Source: Epiperipatus broadwayi
Lineage: Eukaryota; Onychophora; Udeonychophora; Euonychophora; Peripatidae
DNA: 64,000 nt
Direction: 5' to 3'
Assembly: GCA_028023455.1 (NCBI GenBank)
Contig: JAQFVV010006829.1
Coordinates: 124,001-188,000, forward strand
Part shown: positions 23,251 through 35,540 of the stretch, in pieces
Layout: each line of letters starts with the position of its first letter
Position numbering within the stretch: the first letter of the stretch is position 1
Program-made: the position numbers and the translations under genes
Notes under the pieces: generated by a model
Seen by the model: only the letters and a program-made list of their open reading frames with translations
Told to the model about the DNA's origin: nothing
The model's database searches: none

Positions 23251-23259
23251 TAATAACCA

Positions 23260-23965
23260 CGTGATATAATATTGTCTTCGCTACAACAATGCGATTATGA
23301 CTAATTTTTCACCTGGTTGAAGGATAGTGTTATATAGTCGAAACATCTGGTATACGATATTATTTTATTAAACACGGTTGCTGCCACCAACTCCTCACCC
23401 ACAAATATGTTTTACAAAATATATTTTGCCCATAAGAACATTCATTTCATCCTATATACAAAATTATGGATAGAAAAATTAATATTTACTTAAATATTCA
23501 GCAAAAATTTGGATTTACAATGAGGGGGAGAAATTTATTAATTAAAACTGAAAAATTCACCAATCAGTAAAAAAAAGCTCTGAAACTAGGAATTTTAAAT
23601 TATTGGTAGACTAAATGTAATTTCAAATTATAATGAATTCTTTTTTATCCACATTACCATAACCAGCACAATGACATGGTATTCTATAATCATTCATAAT
23701 ATTTATATAGCTTTGATGACTTTCTGCAATGAAGGTTGCTACAACAATTAATAAATTAAATGATAATGGGCTCCATTATTTACAGAAAAGCAAGGAAACA
23801 CCAATGACACACCTTATGTTTTATCTCTATTATGTTTAGTTTCTAAACTAAACAATAAAGTACTACAATCTTGATAAATGATGGCAGTTTTCCAATGCTA
23901 TATCATTTTTTAAATTTATTCTAGCAATTCAATCATAAACTCTAACAAACTCTTACATCAGGACT
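23260..23965. other. AT-rich sequence, no gene seen
   Basis: A 'gtcgaaacatctgg' motif at about 23337 resembles retroelement 3' tails. Otherwise featureless. Confidence 0.5.
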
Positions 23966-23969
23966 TTAA

Positions 23970-24522
23970 AGCAGTAGCAACTCTCTCCCTACAGTAGTGC
24001 CATCTAGTGCAAACCATAGTAATCAATGGATGGTAGAAAGTTTGTGCATCAAAGTCCCTATCTAGTACCTACTCATCTAATATCCCTGAACCAGTTTCTA
24101 GCTTTGTAGCCTTTATCAGTGAGGTCCTTGGATCAGATCTTTGGATTTGATGCAACCCTCCAGCAGCCATTTTTTATCTTTTCCGTTAACTATAAAGGTA
24201 GGAGTCTAAAATGAAAACACAATAATGTTTTCAATCCAAATTATTCATCCATTTTGGCATCTTTGGTTTTTTAATAACCATTGTCACCATGCAAATGAAC
24301 TTGGATTAAAAACATTATTGTTTTCATTTTGGACTCATAGACTTATAGTTAACCAAAAATGTAAAAAAATGGCTGCTAAAGGGATGCATTAATCCAAAGA
24401 CCTAGGTACAATGCTTTCAGATCCAAGGCTCCTTACTGATGAAGGCCACAAGCCAGAAACTAGTCTGGAAATATTGGATTAGACACTAGATAGGGATTTT
24501 GATTCAAAAACCTTCTAAAGAG
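23970..24522. mobile_element. Family A foldback with long palindromic interior
   Basis: The family A sequence ('gtgccatctagtgcaaac', 'tttgtgcatcaaagtccc', 'ccctgaaccagtttctagc') runs inward from the left. Its inverted copy ('ccagaaactagtctgg', 'actagatagggattttg') runs in from the right. Between them a second palindrome pairs 'cttggatcagatctttgg' and 'aatgaaaacacaataatg' with 'ttattgttttcattttgg' and 'atccaaagacct'. The arms are about 200 bp each. No coding capacity. Confidence 0.75.
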
Positions 24523-24644
24523 TTTTTCTTCTTAAATTATAGCTTATCAAAAATAACTAATTTCTTTTAATAATATGAGTTTTTAAAAATTGGGTTTATA
24601 ATTTTTTTTTTTTTAAAAAAGAAAAGACCTATCTAGTGACTAGC

Positions 24645-25185
24645 ACCAAACCAATTTCAATGATTTAAAATTAACATCTACCATATTCAAAAATGTTTTT
24701 TTGAAAAATTTACTTTTAAAAGGAGTTTTTTTTATAACTAAACAAACTCTAATCTTAATACAAATGACTTCAAATGTGACTCACAGTCGTAAGACAGTTT
24801 TTCATAGATAAATAACCATTTGATCAATTGTCTTGTGGTTTATTCCAAATCAATTTTAATGATCTAAACTTAATTTGTCTCATATTCAAAAATGTTTTAT
24901 TTTTTTTTTAATTTTTAAACAATTTTTTAATGTCAAAATAAAACTTAACCTTAATGCAAATGGCTTCAAACATGTTCACTCAATCATATTAAGAGTAAAA
25001 TAGATGCATCATATGACTTTAAGCATTCTAAATGTAATTTTTTTCATATTCAAAAATTTTCTGAAAAATTTACTTTTGAAATAAGATTTTAAATCAAAAC
25101 TTAACTTTAATGCAAATGATTTCAGACATGCTCAGACAGTTCTCAGATGATAAAAATAAGTTTTTGATCAATCATGATAAAACTA
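24645..25185 (+). repeat. Three-copy long tandem repeat
   Basis: Three diverged direct copies are anchored by 'catattcaaaaat' at 24682, 24881 and 25045 (spacings 199 and 164). Each copy continues with a T-rich run and 'ctttaatgcaaatg.cttca.a.atg', then 'tttttgatcaat'-like sequence. No coding frame. Confidence 0.7.
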
Positions 25186-25340
25186 ACTGAATACAATATC
25201 TAAAACATCATCAAAAAAAACATGATGGACAAAGTTAGAAAAGGATGACACCTAATGAAAAATAAATATTTAATAATAAATGTAATACTCCAGATGGCTC
25301 GTGAATAACCAGTGGATATGACATAATGATACAAAACATA

Positions 25341-25434
25341 CTCAGATTATTTAATATTGATTAATTTTTCTGATAAATCATACAAAGCGCTCAGATTATT
25401 TAATATTGATTATAGAAAAAAAAATCATACAAAG
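25341..25434 (+). repeat. Two-copy tandem duplication
   Basis: 'ctcagattatttaatattga' occurs at 25341 and 25390. Each is followed about 20 bp later by 'aaatcatacaaag'. A local duplication of about 49 bp. Confidence 0.75.
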
Positions 25435-25499
25435 TTTAAATATAAAAATTAGTAATATTTATTGTACCGATTACACTTTCGATGCTTTTACGTCACATC

Positions 25500-25810
25500 C
25501 ATGGTTAGTCTGCTGAGAACATGAATTTTTTTACTGATTTGAATGCTAGTAGTTTTTTGTTCATTACAAACTCTGTGTAATGAACCACATTTTTTATTTT
25601 ACATTTGCGATTGTTTCTCTTTTCACACATAATTTTAACAGTACTCAGATCACAGCTATGGTCACGTTCTCTTTCATGATTATGAAAGACAGATGGATTA
25701 AACACTTCAGGCTTAATCTTAGGAGTATAACAATACCGTCAGTGCTTTTTCTCAGTGGTTACATTGTGGCTGCTGGAGTCAAAAGAAAATATGTCACTAC
25801 TGTGTAAATC
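25500..25810. other. Region open in both directions, coding uncertain
   Basis: The minus-strand frame near 25505-25705 reads NPSVFHNHERERDHSCDLST with basic, Cys-containing flanks. The plus strand is also open at 25580-25807. The minus frame has protein-like composition, but I see no acceptor or donor of quality and cannot match a family. Possibly a decayed mobile-element or exon fragment. Confidence 0.2.
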
Positions 25811-25984
25811 AAATATAATCAAATTTTATTTGATGCAAGAAAATGGATGTTACCAATAAAAATTCTAATCGAATGCAAAAAAATAAAAAATCTTGGAGTA
25901 TGAAAGAATCTGGCATGGATACAATAGAAAAAGATTAAAAATTCTGAGGGGTAAAGTCAGCCAGTCTCTGACACACAATATGGT

Positions 25985-26265
25985 TGATCTCCTTTCATAT
26001 CAATACACGTGATTGATCTCTCTCAATCTTGCACATGACTGATCTCTGTCTTGCACATTTAATCTCGTTCGATGTCACAAATTCAGTTACAGGGTTGAGT
26101 CTTTCTCTCTCTTTCTCCATCTCATAAGCTCATTTATGTGATTGATTTTTCAATCTCACGCACTTGGTCACGTAGTTGATCTCTCAATCTTGCACAATCA
26201 ATAAGATAATTGTTCTCTCTTTCTCAATCACGCATACCCAATTATATGGCTTATTTCTCTCTTTA
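25985..26265 (+). repeat. Degenerate minisatellite
   Basis: Repeated variants of 'gattgatctctctcaatctt', 'gcacatgactgatctct' and 'cacgtagttgatctctcaat' give a quasi-period of about 25-35 bp across some 280 bp. Rich in CTCT and CAC. No coding frame. Confidence 0.65.
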
Positions 26266-26269
26266 TTAG

Positions 26270-27845
26270 TGAAGTACTTTTTTCATGATTATATTAATCT
26301 GTTTTTGTGTTAAGTACATTTTAATATTTTTATACGTATGTTTTAAAATTAAATTATATCATAGGTATGTACATTTAAAAACTATGTTATAAAAACTTTG
26401 GTTGGAGCATCGGCTAGACGCTTGGAATGACTACTGTACATATCTCTGGCTAGACTACTTTTTTTCCTTCTAAATTTGACATTGATCTGAATATAAATTT
26501 GACATTGATCTGAATATGTAAATCAACTGAGATGAATGACTAACTTTACATTATGGCACTGTTATATTAAACATCAACGTTAATACATATATGTGCGCCA
26601 GTAAAGTTCATTGCGAAAGTTATTTTAAAAATATAAGAGTAATATATTACGTCTTAAACTAAAATACTTTATCTGTCATTAGCAGAACCTTTTTGCTATC
26701 AATCTTGCGAAAAAAAAATTTTACTTTGTAACTTTCAAGTCTTCAGACAGGAGTTCAAAAGAACATAATTTTAAAAAGAACATTAAATTTTAATCGGAAA
26801 CACTTTCTAAATGACAATAACAATCCTTCACAATGTAATTAATTATTAAAGCCTATTTTATCCCTTTCGTTTTTCATGCTCGTACCCCCTCCTCCAACCG
26901 ATTTTTTTAAGCTAAGATAAAAATCTTTATTGCTGAAAATTTCTAAGTAATTCAGTTTTGCAAATATTAGTAAGTTAAATAACTATTTTGCTTTTATTAA
27001 TTCCTTTATATCCTTCACTGCCCTGTGTGGTTTAGGGCAATGGTATATGGGCAGATCAAAGGCTAAAACCCCGAATTACGTCAAAACTCTAGCAGTCGAA
27101 CGTCACAAGATCTAAGAATCAAACTATTTGGTTATTTACTTGATTTGTTGACAACTTAATAATAATTAAAGTACGTAGTTATAATTATAGCTGATGGTAA
27201 CAAAATACTGCATTTCTGCGAATTTACATTTTCAGAATAGAAGTTTAAGCATCTAGGCAAAAAGATAAAATACTCAAGTCACGTGACTAACTTTATAATT
27301 GTTAGCGATAGTTTACCATTATTTACGTTAGTAAAGACGATTACTAAATCAAAAAGATTCAAAAACTACCTGTCATATCTCAACATTTCATTATTCCTAT
27401 CCTATAATTAAATACTACTTATAAGTGTGATATACTTTGTTAATATGTAAATATTTGTTTTGTTTTTCTGTTAATAAAGTTATTTTACTTAAAATAAAAA
27501 AAAATAAAAAAAGTGTGATATATATGTGTAAAAAGTGTGAAGGATGCTTTGACAGCAGTGAGAAATATTGATTACTATATTTTATTGTGAATATTTAAGT
27601 GGTTATTGGTTGGAATCTAATTATATATATGTGTGTATGCACGTCCATATTTAAATTACAAAATGAAATACAGAAATATAAAAGTAAAGACAGGTATATT
27701 TTAAATAAGTTATTATACGATTAAAAATAATTGTATACGCATGTGTGGATACCCACTATATAATACATAAGAGTGTTTATGCAAGAGTATAAAAAGTCAA
27801 GCAAGAGACAGAATGTATCTAAAATGACTATAGATAATAATATAA
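26270..27845. other. AT-rich sequence, no gene seen
   Basis: A 23-bp direct duplication ('aaatttgacattgatctgaa') lies at about 26472-26516. Nothing else stands out. Confidence 0.5.
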
Positions 27846-27918
27846 ACAGAGGCAAAAACTCTCCATACAGTAAAGCCATTCAATGCAAGACAGAGCAATT
27901 AATGGATGCAGGAAGGTT
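27846..27918 (+). repeat. Family A repeat, left end only
   Basis: 'cagaggcaaaaactctccat' followed by 'agccattcaatgcaagacag' and 'ttaatggatgcaggaagg', then abruptly unrelated sequence. A truncated family A copy. Confidence 0.7.
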
Positions 27919-27989
27919 TGATGGGATAATAATATAATTATAATATGAACATAAACTGTATGTTTACCATTCAAAAGTTGAGTAGTTCT

Positions 27990-28400
27990 TTACCCAAATT
28001 GCCTGTAGTATCATCATTTCTGGATCAATGCATGCGTTATGTAGTAAAATAGTTATTTACCATAAAAAAAATTGACACTAGTATGCCTGGATCATTTCAA
28101 TGCTCTTCATCCCATTACAAAATTTTGCAAACCACTTGAAAAGTCTTGCAACTGATTGCTTCACTGGTGAACACAGTATTGAGTCATTTCATAGCAGTTT
28201 TTCTCAATTTAAAAACAAAATTTAATAATAGCACATTATTCCATCATAGATTAATTTATAAATAAGCTGTGACATTTCATGTTGTAATTCATAATCCACA
28301 TACTAGCACCTTAAAATGTTTGCAGTGAATAGTTAATCTATGTTGCTATGCAACACATGCATTGTTTATAGATGACACTGCAGGAAGCTTGGAGCAGTCA
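27990..28400. repeat. Family B foldback copy
   Basis: The left part ('catgcgttatgtagtaaaat', 'gtatgcctggatcat') matches the repeat at 29760-29850. The right part ('catgcattgtttatagatga', 'cactgcaggaagcttgg') matches the right end near 30745-30790. Together they define a second dispersed palindromic family, diverged here. Confidence 0.5.
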
Positions 28401-29680
28401 TTTCTTCACTGGCACATTGTGTACAATGAAATTACCACGTTCATTATAGCCATATAAACTTTGTAGTTATTTAAAACAATAATCCTTATTAAAATTAATT
28501 ATATGGTTAATTGCTCAAGAAATCATGTGCTGGAAGCAGACAGTGCTTGAGCAATTTTTTTAAATATCACTAGGCTAAGAGTAGATCTGAAATCTATAAC
28601 CCCAAGTCTACCATCCTGCAAATTCACTCAATAAAATTAGATTGTGATAATCCTTCAATGAATGCATAAATAAGCATTAATCACTTTTTATAAAGTTTAA
28701 AAATTATTACATTTCTTTTATCTTATACATAAATTTTAAATTTTACTAAAGATCATAAATAAAGGCTGATGTCCATCTTAATTTACGTTCATGTAAAAGT
28801 ATACAATTTTTTAATAAAATCTTACTACTTTTGTAAAATATCTATATTTTCAGCATATTTTATGAAAATAATTTATAATATGTACGAAAAATAATAATTA
28901 AAAAAAACACTCTAAAACATATTTTAATTTTCAGCGGTGAAAATTATTTATCAGCGGTCTTTTTTGACCAAATAATCATCAGCCAATCAGTGTTTAGAAT
29001 GGACTGCCTTCTCCTTGTTAAACATCACTATTATTGATTTTTTACTTGTAAAATAATTCAAGAGAAAGCAGTATCTTACAGGACTTTTTCTAAGCTTTCA
29101 AACAAGCATAAAAACATCACTTTAGCTCAAAAAGTGAGCAATTTCGAGTGACCAAAAGCCATTGACGTGGATTGGCATCCAGAGCTAAGTAAGAGTTAAG
29201 TGCCTAATCCTATAATTTTAGAAAATACTATTTACTCCCATTATGCTTCAAACATGGTTGTAGATAATGGGGTGAAATATATTAATATACATGATCATAT
29301 TTTTCCAATGCAATTTATCAAAATTCTACATGTTTTTCTTGTTTATTGCTTATCATATTAAGCTGATCTGGTGATTTTATACATTTAATGAACTTATGAA
29401 TAAGCACTTAAGCACCTCCTATTTATTTGCTCATTATGAAATTAAAATATAAAATACTATATAATTCTGAATTGTAAATTATGACAAGACTCAGAAAAAT
29501 GGATTCAGGAAATCTCCTTTTATCAATCATGTTATTATTAATCACAAATGAAAATAGATTAGAAACTTGTTTATATTAATCACAATTCATTTGCTTTACA
29601 TCACACATTGGAAAATAAAATGCATGCAATTATTAAATGCAATGCATTATATAGTTAACAAGTACAGATACAATTAAATT
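28401..29680. other. AT-rich sequence, no gene seen
   Basis: A small hairpin with an 11-bp stem ('aattgctcaag'/'cttgagcaatt') lies at 28509-28555. I see no exon with credible splice sites. Confidence 0.5.
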
Positions 29681-29689
29681 CTAGATAGA

Positions 29690-30835
29690 TGAAATTATAA
29701 TCAATTTCAATTTTTTTACAAACCTTTTCCCATAAGACAACAGCTCAAGCTATTTTCACTGCTATCCCTGAATCACTACATATGTTATGATATGATATGG
29801 ATTAACTATTCATCATAAATTTTTTTAGGTGATAGCATGTCTGGATCATAATTTAAGACATGAAATATGGTAGAGTTTTTCATACCTTAACCCATGATGG
29901 CAGAACATGCTACCATTAAATTTTGTTTTAAGGTGGGAAAAAACTGCTACCGAAAGATTTAAACTGTATATAATAGTGAAGCCATGAGTTGTAAGAACAT
30001 TTTCAAATAGTTTATAAAATTTTGAGATGGTAAAAAGAACATTGAAATCCATTAACAAAGGTTAAAAACACATTGACTTACTTTATGTCATAGATTGTGA
30101 TTTTTATCATGGTTAGGGTGACTAGACTGGTTCCATCAAAAATCAAGACGTAACAAACAATCATTTTTATAGCATTGTGCCCCTTTCTTTCTTTATAAAA
30201 CTCCATTCCTGTGTATATTCATCCTTGTAAGTACACTTCTTCTTTGGTATGTTGTCTATTGTTAGGGTTATTAATATTCCTATTAATTTAATCACTATAG
30301 AAAATTAATATCAACAAAGAATTAGCAAAACTACACTGTCAATCAAAGCATTTGCAAGCACAGTTGAAATTTTAACCTACAAAAATCCAACTGCGCATGA
30401 TCCAAGGCAAGGTTGGACACAAAAATGCATCTACCTTGAGAACCCGGTTATATAATGTAATAGCGGTCTTTGTTTTGGCATTGGTATTTGTCTGAAGTTT
30501 TTATAATATTATTGCAGAGACTGAAATGGACAGAGAGTGCCAAGAAACTATCATTTTTGCAATGAATTATTTATGTAGGACAAAAATTGGGACATACGAC
30601 AGTCCCGAAAAGACATTTCGGGGACACTGGAACATCTAATCAAAAATAGGGGCAAATCCTGAAAAATCAGGATGTCTGGTCACCCTAGTCATGGTAGCAT
30701 CATAAGATTTTTATGATGAACTACTAAACTATGTCATACATAGTACATGCATTGATTCAAAGATGGCGCTGCAGTCAGTTTGGATAGAAAACTAGATATC
30801 TGTTCACACAGACATACAATTATAATCTATTTCAA
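29690..30835. mobile_element. Family B foldback split by a hAT insertion
   Basis: The left arm (about 29690-29860) and right arm (about 30690-30835) pair in inverted orientation. 'attataatcaatttcaattt' occurs at both ends, although in the same orientation. 'attcatcataaattttttta' with 'gatagcatg' pairs with 'catggtagcatcataagat' and 'tttatgatgaac'. The 574-bp hAT-like element at 30114-30687 sits within it, so this repeat is older. Confidence 0.5.
30106..30695. mobile_element. Non-autonomous hAT-like element with TAGGGTGAC ends
   Basis: The element spans 30114-30687. Its ends are TAGGGTGACTAGACTGG and, inverted, TAGGGTGACCAGACATCC. Flanking 8-bp repeats ATCATGGT (30106-30113) and GTCATGGT (30688-30695) differ by one base. 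Eight-bp duplications with (C/T)AGGGTGACC-type ends are known from hAT relatives. The interior carries subterminal motifs ('gtcccgaaaagacatttcgg', 'aggggcaaatcctgaaaaat') but no transposase. Confidence 0.75.
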
Positions 30836-31440
30836 TTTTTTTTATATATAAATCTTATCATTAATATATAAAAAATATATTTGTAAAAAGATATATTTAG
30901 ACAATTAATTTTATGAATATAAATACAGTATACAAATATATTTTTTCGAAACAATTTTTTTTTTATATTCCTTAAAGAAATATATTTCTGCTGAACTGAA
31001 TTTTTCTTCAATATAATTACAATCATACTATTATTATCTATGGGAATAATATTTACATATTATTCTTTTATTTTACTTTTAAATCAACAGATTAGATAAT
31101 TTTAAAAATTCAAATACTTATTTAGTATTAAGTGCGGGATGAACAAATTTAAATTGAACAAAAATGCCATAAATCTTTCTGTAGCTTATAAACTTTATTT
31201 TGATAATAAAAACATTCAGATAATCTAAAAAATATTTTCACTCATATATATACACATAGAAATTTCTATATTAAAGCAGTCAGATTATCCAAATTGTTCA
31301 AGACTGAATTTACAGTTTAAACAATACTAACATTATTTTCTCTGAAAATAAGTAGCATTTTGAGTAATTGACATCCACACGTGCTTTGGACACTTAACAC
31401 TTACTTAATATCCATCTATTCACTTATTTACTTATCTATT
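30836..31440. other. Very AT-rich sequence, no gene seen
   Basis: Mostly A and T runs. Short open frames here follow from composition. Confidence 0.55.
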
Positions 31441-31769
31441 ATATATATAAATTTGAAAATTTGCTAGTTATTTAACAACTCAACAAATAATGCATGTCTG
31501 GATGAATCTTCCACGATTTCCTTTCTTTTTTGGTCAGGGGAAATTATATATATTATGGATTTTTCCTTTATAGTATTTAATTGTTTGACAAAATGTGGAA
31601 ATTTAATAATAACACGAGCAAAATTGCTGATACACAATTCGAAAGTTTGTACTAGCTGCAATCTCTAGAAAATTATCATTTAAAAGTAATATTTTCTAAC
31701 AAATTTGAAAATTATCAAATGTGGAGTTATTAAATAACAAGCAAATTTTCAAATTTATATATATATATA
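31441..31769. mobile_element. MITE with ~40-bp terminal inverted repeats
   Basis: Left end 'atatatataaatttgaaaat' continuing 'ttgctagttatttaacaact' is mirrored by the right end ('gagttattaaataacaagc', 'aaattttcaaatttatat'). It is 329 bp long and lies in TA-rich DNA, so the target duplication cannot be separated from the ends. Confidence 0.7.
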
Positions 31770-31845
31770 CTGCGATGGTAAGACTATACATGGGTAAATA
31801 TTTGGTAAGACTATACATGTGTAAATATTTAAATATATTTTAACT

Positions 31846-33404
31846 GTTTAGAGCAGCGTTTCCCAACCTTTTTTGGCTCGCGTACCACTTCATAGTACAT
31901 CATGCTAAATTGTACCACTTCGTAAAAATGATTGTATTTCGTAAAATTTGTTATTGCGAGTGTGTTATTTTATTTGCATTATAAATATTATAGGGTGACC
32001 ATGTACGTATTCACATCTCATAATGACACAAATTACATTGAAACACGCCTAAACATCATGCCAGATTATAAACTCACTGTAACATATTTATATGTATGTG
32101 TTTGTTCAAAGTTTCATATTTTTTTCCAAAATAATTTATTAAAGATTACATTATTACATTAAAGGTTATTTGGTACATATTTTGTTCAAAGTGTTTTCTC
32201 ATTTCTTCATTTTGGTTTTCCCGAATTTGAGTCTGTTTTCTCTTTTTTGGAGCATCTTGCTATTGGTTGGGACATGGAGAGGATAAATCCAGCATGTCCC
32301 AAATCATGGTAAAAATAACCTCAGGGGTTATCAGGCTATCTCTTGTTCTTGTTTTCTTTATATTGTTCAGCATGAAGTTAATAGGATTAAAATTTTGATG
32401 ATTAAATACTAGCTTACATCTAGTAATCCACAATAGATGATCAAGAATTAATGAGAGTCTAATTTCTGGGTATGATCCTTCTCTGATACATTCTTTCAAA
32501 TTAAATAATTTAGATTGAATTGCCTTGATCTGACTCATTATTTATCTACTATTTTGTCATATTTCGTTTACTAATAAATGGTTTTAATAAAAACATAAAA
32601 TTATAAAAAACAATTAATATATTTTCTTATCATAATCAAATATATTTTTATAAAATAAATTTAATGAGATATTTGTGCTTGTTTCGAACAACATAATTTT
32701 TGAAATTTGGTTCAAAAGATGCAGATACCCTAAGTCTACAGCTGCGTTTAATCTGTTTCGATACTTTTTTTAAAAATATATGAAAAAGCTCTTCCTACTA
32801 ATTTCGTACTAGTAAACGGTAATAATTATTTAAGAGCTTTCTCAGAAAGTTGTTCATATTCTTTAATGTTTAACCAAAAATTAATTAGATTGGGTCATTT
32901 GAATTCTACTTGTAAAGTACTGTCACATGATAATTCTATTCAATTTTATTTATCCTTTATTGATAATGATGTAGCTTTTTCTAAATTTTCTGCATAGAAA
33001 GGGTTTGAAATCCAATTATCATTTGTGTTTTCGGGTTTTGGAAAATATTCCATGAAAGACAATTTTAATCCTGTTAAATGTGCTATTATATTTTCTCGTA
33101 TATCTTGAGACAGACTAACCTTATTTTCCAACAAAAAAATAGGTAGAGTTTCGAATACTTCCTCGATACTTATATATATATTACTGTTTCAAAAATCTAA
33201 TTTCTTAATCATACTTTCAATTTTATCATTAACATTAAAGATTGTTATCGACTGTACATATTAACAACCTTACTGTATAATATTATTAATTAAAATAATT
33301 TTTATGAAAATGATTTAATTTTTTTTTATGTCCGCCATTATTGATTATTTTTCATGTACCACCAGTGGTACGCGTACCACAGGTTGGGAAACACTGGTTT
33401 AGAG
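31846..33404 (-). mobile_element. hAT transposon with decayed ZBED5-like transposase
   Basis: A 1543-bp element (31854-33396) is flanked by perfect 8-bp duplications GTTTAGAG (31846-31853 and 33397-33404). Ends are CAGCGTTTCCCAACCT and, inverted, CAGTGTTTCCCAACCTGT. Both subterminal regions carry 'gcgtaccac', which gives the cue for the ends. Reverse-strand pieces resemble hAT transposases of the ZBED5/SCAND3-like group. One around 32946-33134 has SFMEYFPKPEN and NDNWISNPF, like the FPD..WI.NPF segment. Another at 32260-32538 is less diagnostic. Stops and frameshifts intervene and much of the catalytic domain is absent, so the copy is non-autonomous. Confidence 0.85.
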
Positions 33405-33766
33405 TATCACTTGACATTAAACATTAGGAAATAGACCAACCCATATTATATATATATATTTAAATGAGATTTGGAAATATTTTCCTTAATATAATAATAA
33501 TGACCACCACACAGTCACTATTTGCAATACCTGGCTAGATCATGCACAACAGGGTTCCCAACTTTTCGGTACCCTAAAGCATATTCTAAAATACTGATAA
33601 AGCAGTGAGTGCATCTTTTTGCAAAGTATATTTATAGTATTTATACAGAACATTGTTAATAATATTCAAGTTGGAGAAATTAACATATTATTTTTCTTTT
33701 ATTTTTTCGTAATACAGATAAATTTATTTTTTAGTGTTTTCATGAAGGTTTGTGATGATGGTGTTT
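33405..33766. other. AT-rich spacer between transposons
   Basis: A family B-like scrap ('acctggctagatcatgcac') at about 33530 is the only recognisable piece. Confidence 0.4.
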
Positions 33767-34020
33767 TAGTTGTATTTATATATTGGATTATTTCCATCAT
33801 CTAATATGTTTGATTTCCATGCTAGTACTATCACAGGTCAGGCCAGCAATACCTGAAGAAGAGGAGAGAATCATACCTCTCAAAACATTGTGTATATACT
33901 AACTTGTGTGCTATTAACTAATAGTTGAATGTATTTGGAATATTTAAACTAATTTAAATTTTTCTAAAGATATTTAATACTCATATTAGATGATGAAAAT
34001 AGTCCAATATATAAATACAA
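33767..34020 (+). mobile_element. TIR element carrying a SINE tail segment
   Basis: Ends of about 40 bp ('ttgtatttatatattgg' continuing 'ttatttccatcatctaatatg') are repeated inverted at 33980-34020. The interior has 'catgctagtactatcac', 'ggccagcaatacctgaagaa' and 'acctctcaaaacattgtg', exactly the SINE segment found in each arm of the large foldback at 42107-43193. It represents a single-armed relative of that foldback. Confidence 0.75.
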
Positions 34021-35535
34021 GTTTCAAAATTACAACAGTGATAATTAGGTTCTAAAAAAGTCTTCAAGTGCCAGTGACAACACAAAATTTAAAGTTATAT
34101 TAAAATTATGATTTTTTTTTTTCAAAACTAAGAAAAATTTGTTTGAGATTTAATAATGCGCAATTATTCCTTGTATTATTTAGGCAAAATAAAGTTTGTT
34201 AAGTTATGGATTTTTGCTTTATATTCAATTATTTTTAAATTTTGATAATTTTATATTAACATGAGCAAAACCATGGGGCAGCTAGTACATACATATAAAA
34301 CAGAAGATATTTGTACTTATAAAAATGTAGATAGGTATAAAAGATGGAAAATCAAATGTGTCATTTCATTGCATTTCTTTTCTATTATTTAATATATGCA
34401 ATTTCTCTTGGGGGAAAAGTATTTAAATTAGATTTTATGACAATATAAAAATGCTCATAGGTGGTAAAAATATACTTCAAATTCTAAGCAAGGCTTACAT
34501 TTGGTTTAATTCTATTTCTAAAATCTGAATGAATTAAGATTACAGAAAGCAACAAAATTCTGTTTTTAACATTTTAAATTCCACTTATAATTATTTTTAA
34601 AATAAATAATAATAATTGTTAGGATGATTACAGAGGCAATTATTTTTCAGCCAATAATAGCTTCCTGCATTCTGCTATTATATTTTCCTGGAATTACTTT
34701 TGAATAAAATCTGAATTTAATCATAATATTCTTGTTCAAAAATAAATATTTCTCAAATATTTTGCAAAAATAATCATAAATATATAAACAAACTATGAAA
34801 AATGTGTTTTCACTTTTGAAAATTAAATGAAAGAATAAGCAATCAAAATGTCTCACAAGTGCTTTTGAGCTTGAGAGCAAAATTAACAACATATTGTGAT
34901 TATTTTTTGATTAATAAATCCGTATATATTTTAATTCCAGTTTTTGCTGTTAAGTGAATACAAAATTGATGCTAAAGGTAGCTACAAGAAAGAGAATTAA
35001 ACCAAAGGGACACAATCACCACCAGTGTAAATATAACATTAATCAGATCAGTGAAAGAATTAAAAGATTTTATAAATAATTTAATGCAAAATTAAAAAAC
35101 TCTGTGATGCTCTGATTAAAGTATATAACAAAGTATATCTCTCTACACAAAAGAAACTTGACTGGTTTACAATATGAAGAGAGAAAAATGTATTAAAAAG
35201 TCAATCTTTCTTGTGTGAGACATAGAAAATAATGATAATTTAGATAGATAAGAGCTGAAAGTATAAATTAGTTGAAAAAATAGATGAGGAAGAAAGCATG
35301 TATTGAGATCCAGAGTGTCACATTCTACTTCTGCATAAAACCACACAGGCAAAAGGGAAGAAATGTTGAACTTTTTGGAAAAAATTGAAAGATTAGAGAA
35401 GAAAAAAAGATAAAAGAAAAGCAAAAAAAAACTTGCAAATTGATCTGAAATAAATATGGCAATAATGATATAGAGTATAAACAAAAGAATGAGGGTGGGT
35501 TACTTTCATGTAATGATTAGAGCAATTTGTTAGCT
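34021..35535. other. AT-rich sequence, no gene seen
   Basis: Short frames on the minus strand at 34647-34892 and 35167-35484 are low-complexity (Phe/Leu/Ser) and lack splice context. Confidence 0.5.
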
Positions 35536-35540
35536 GTGGA

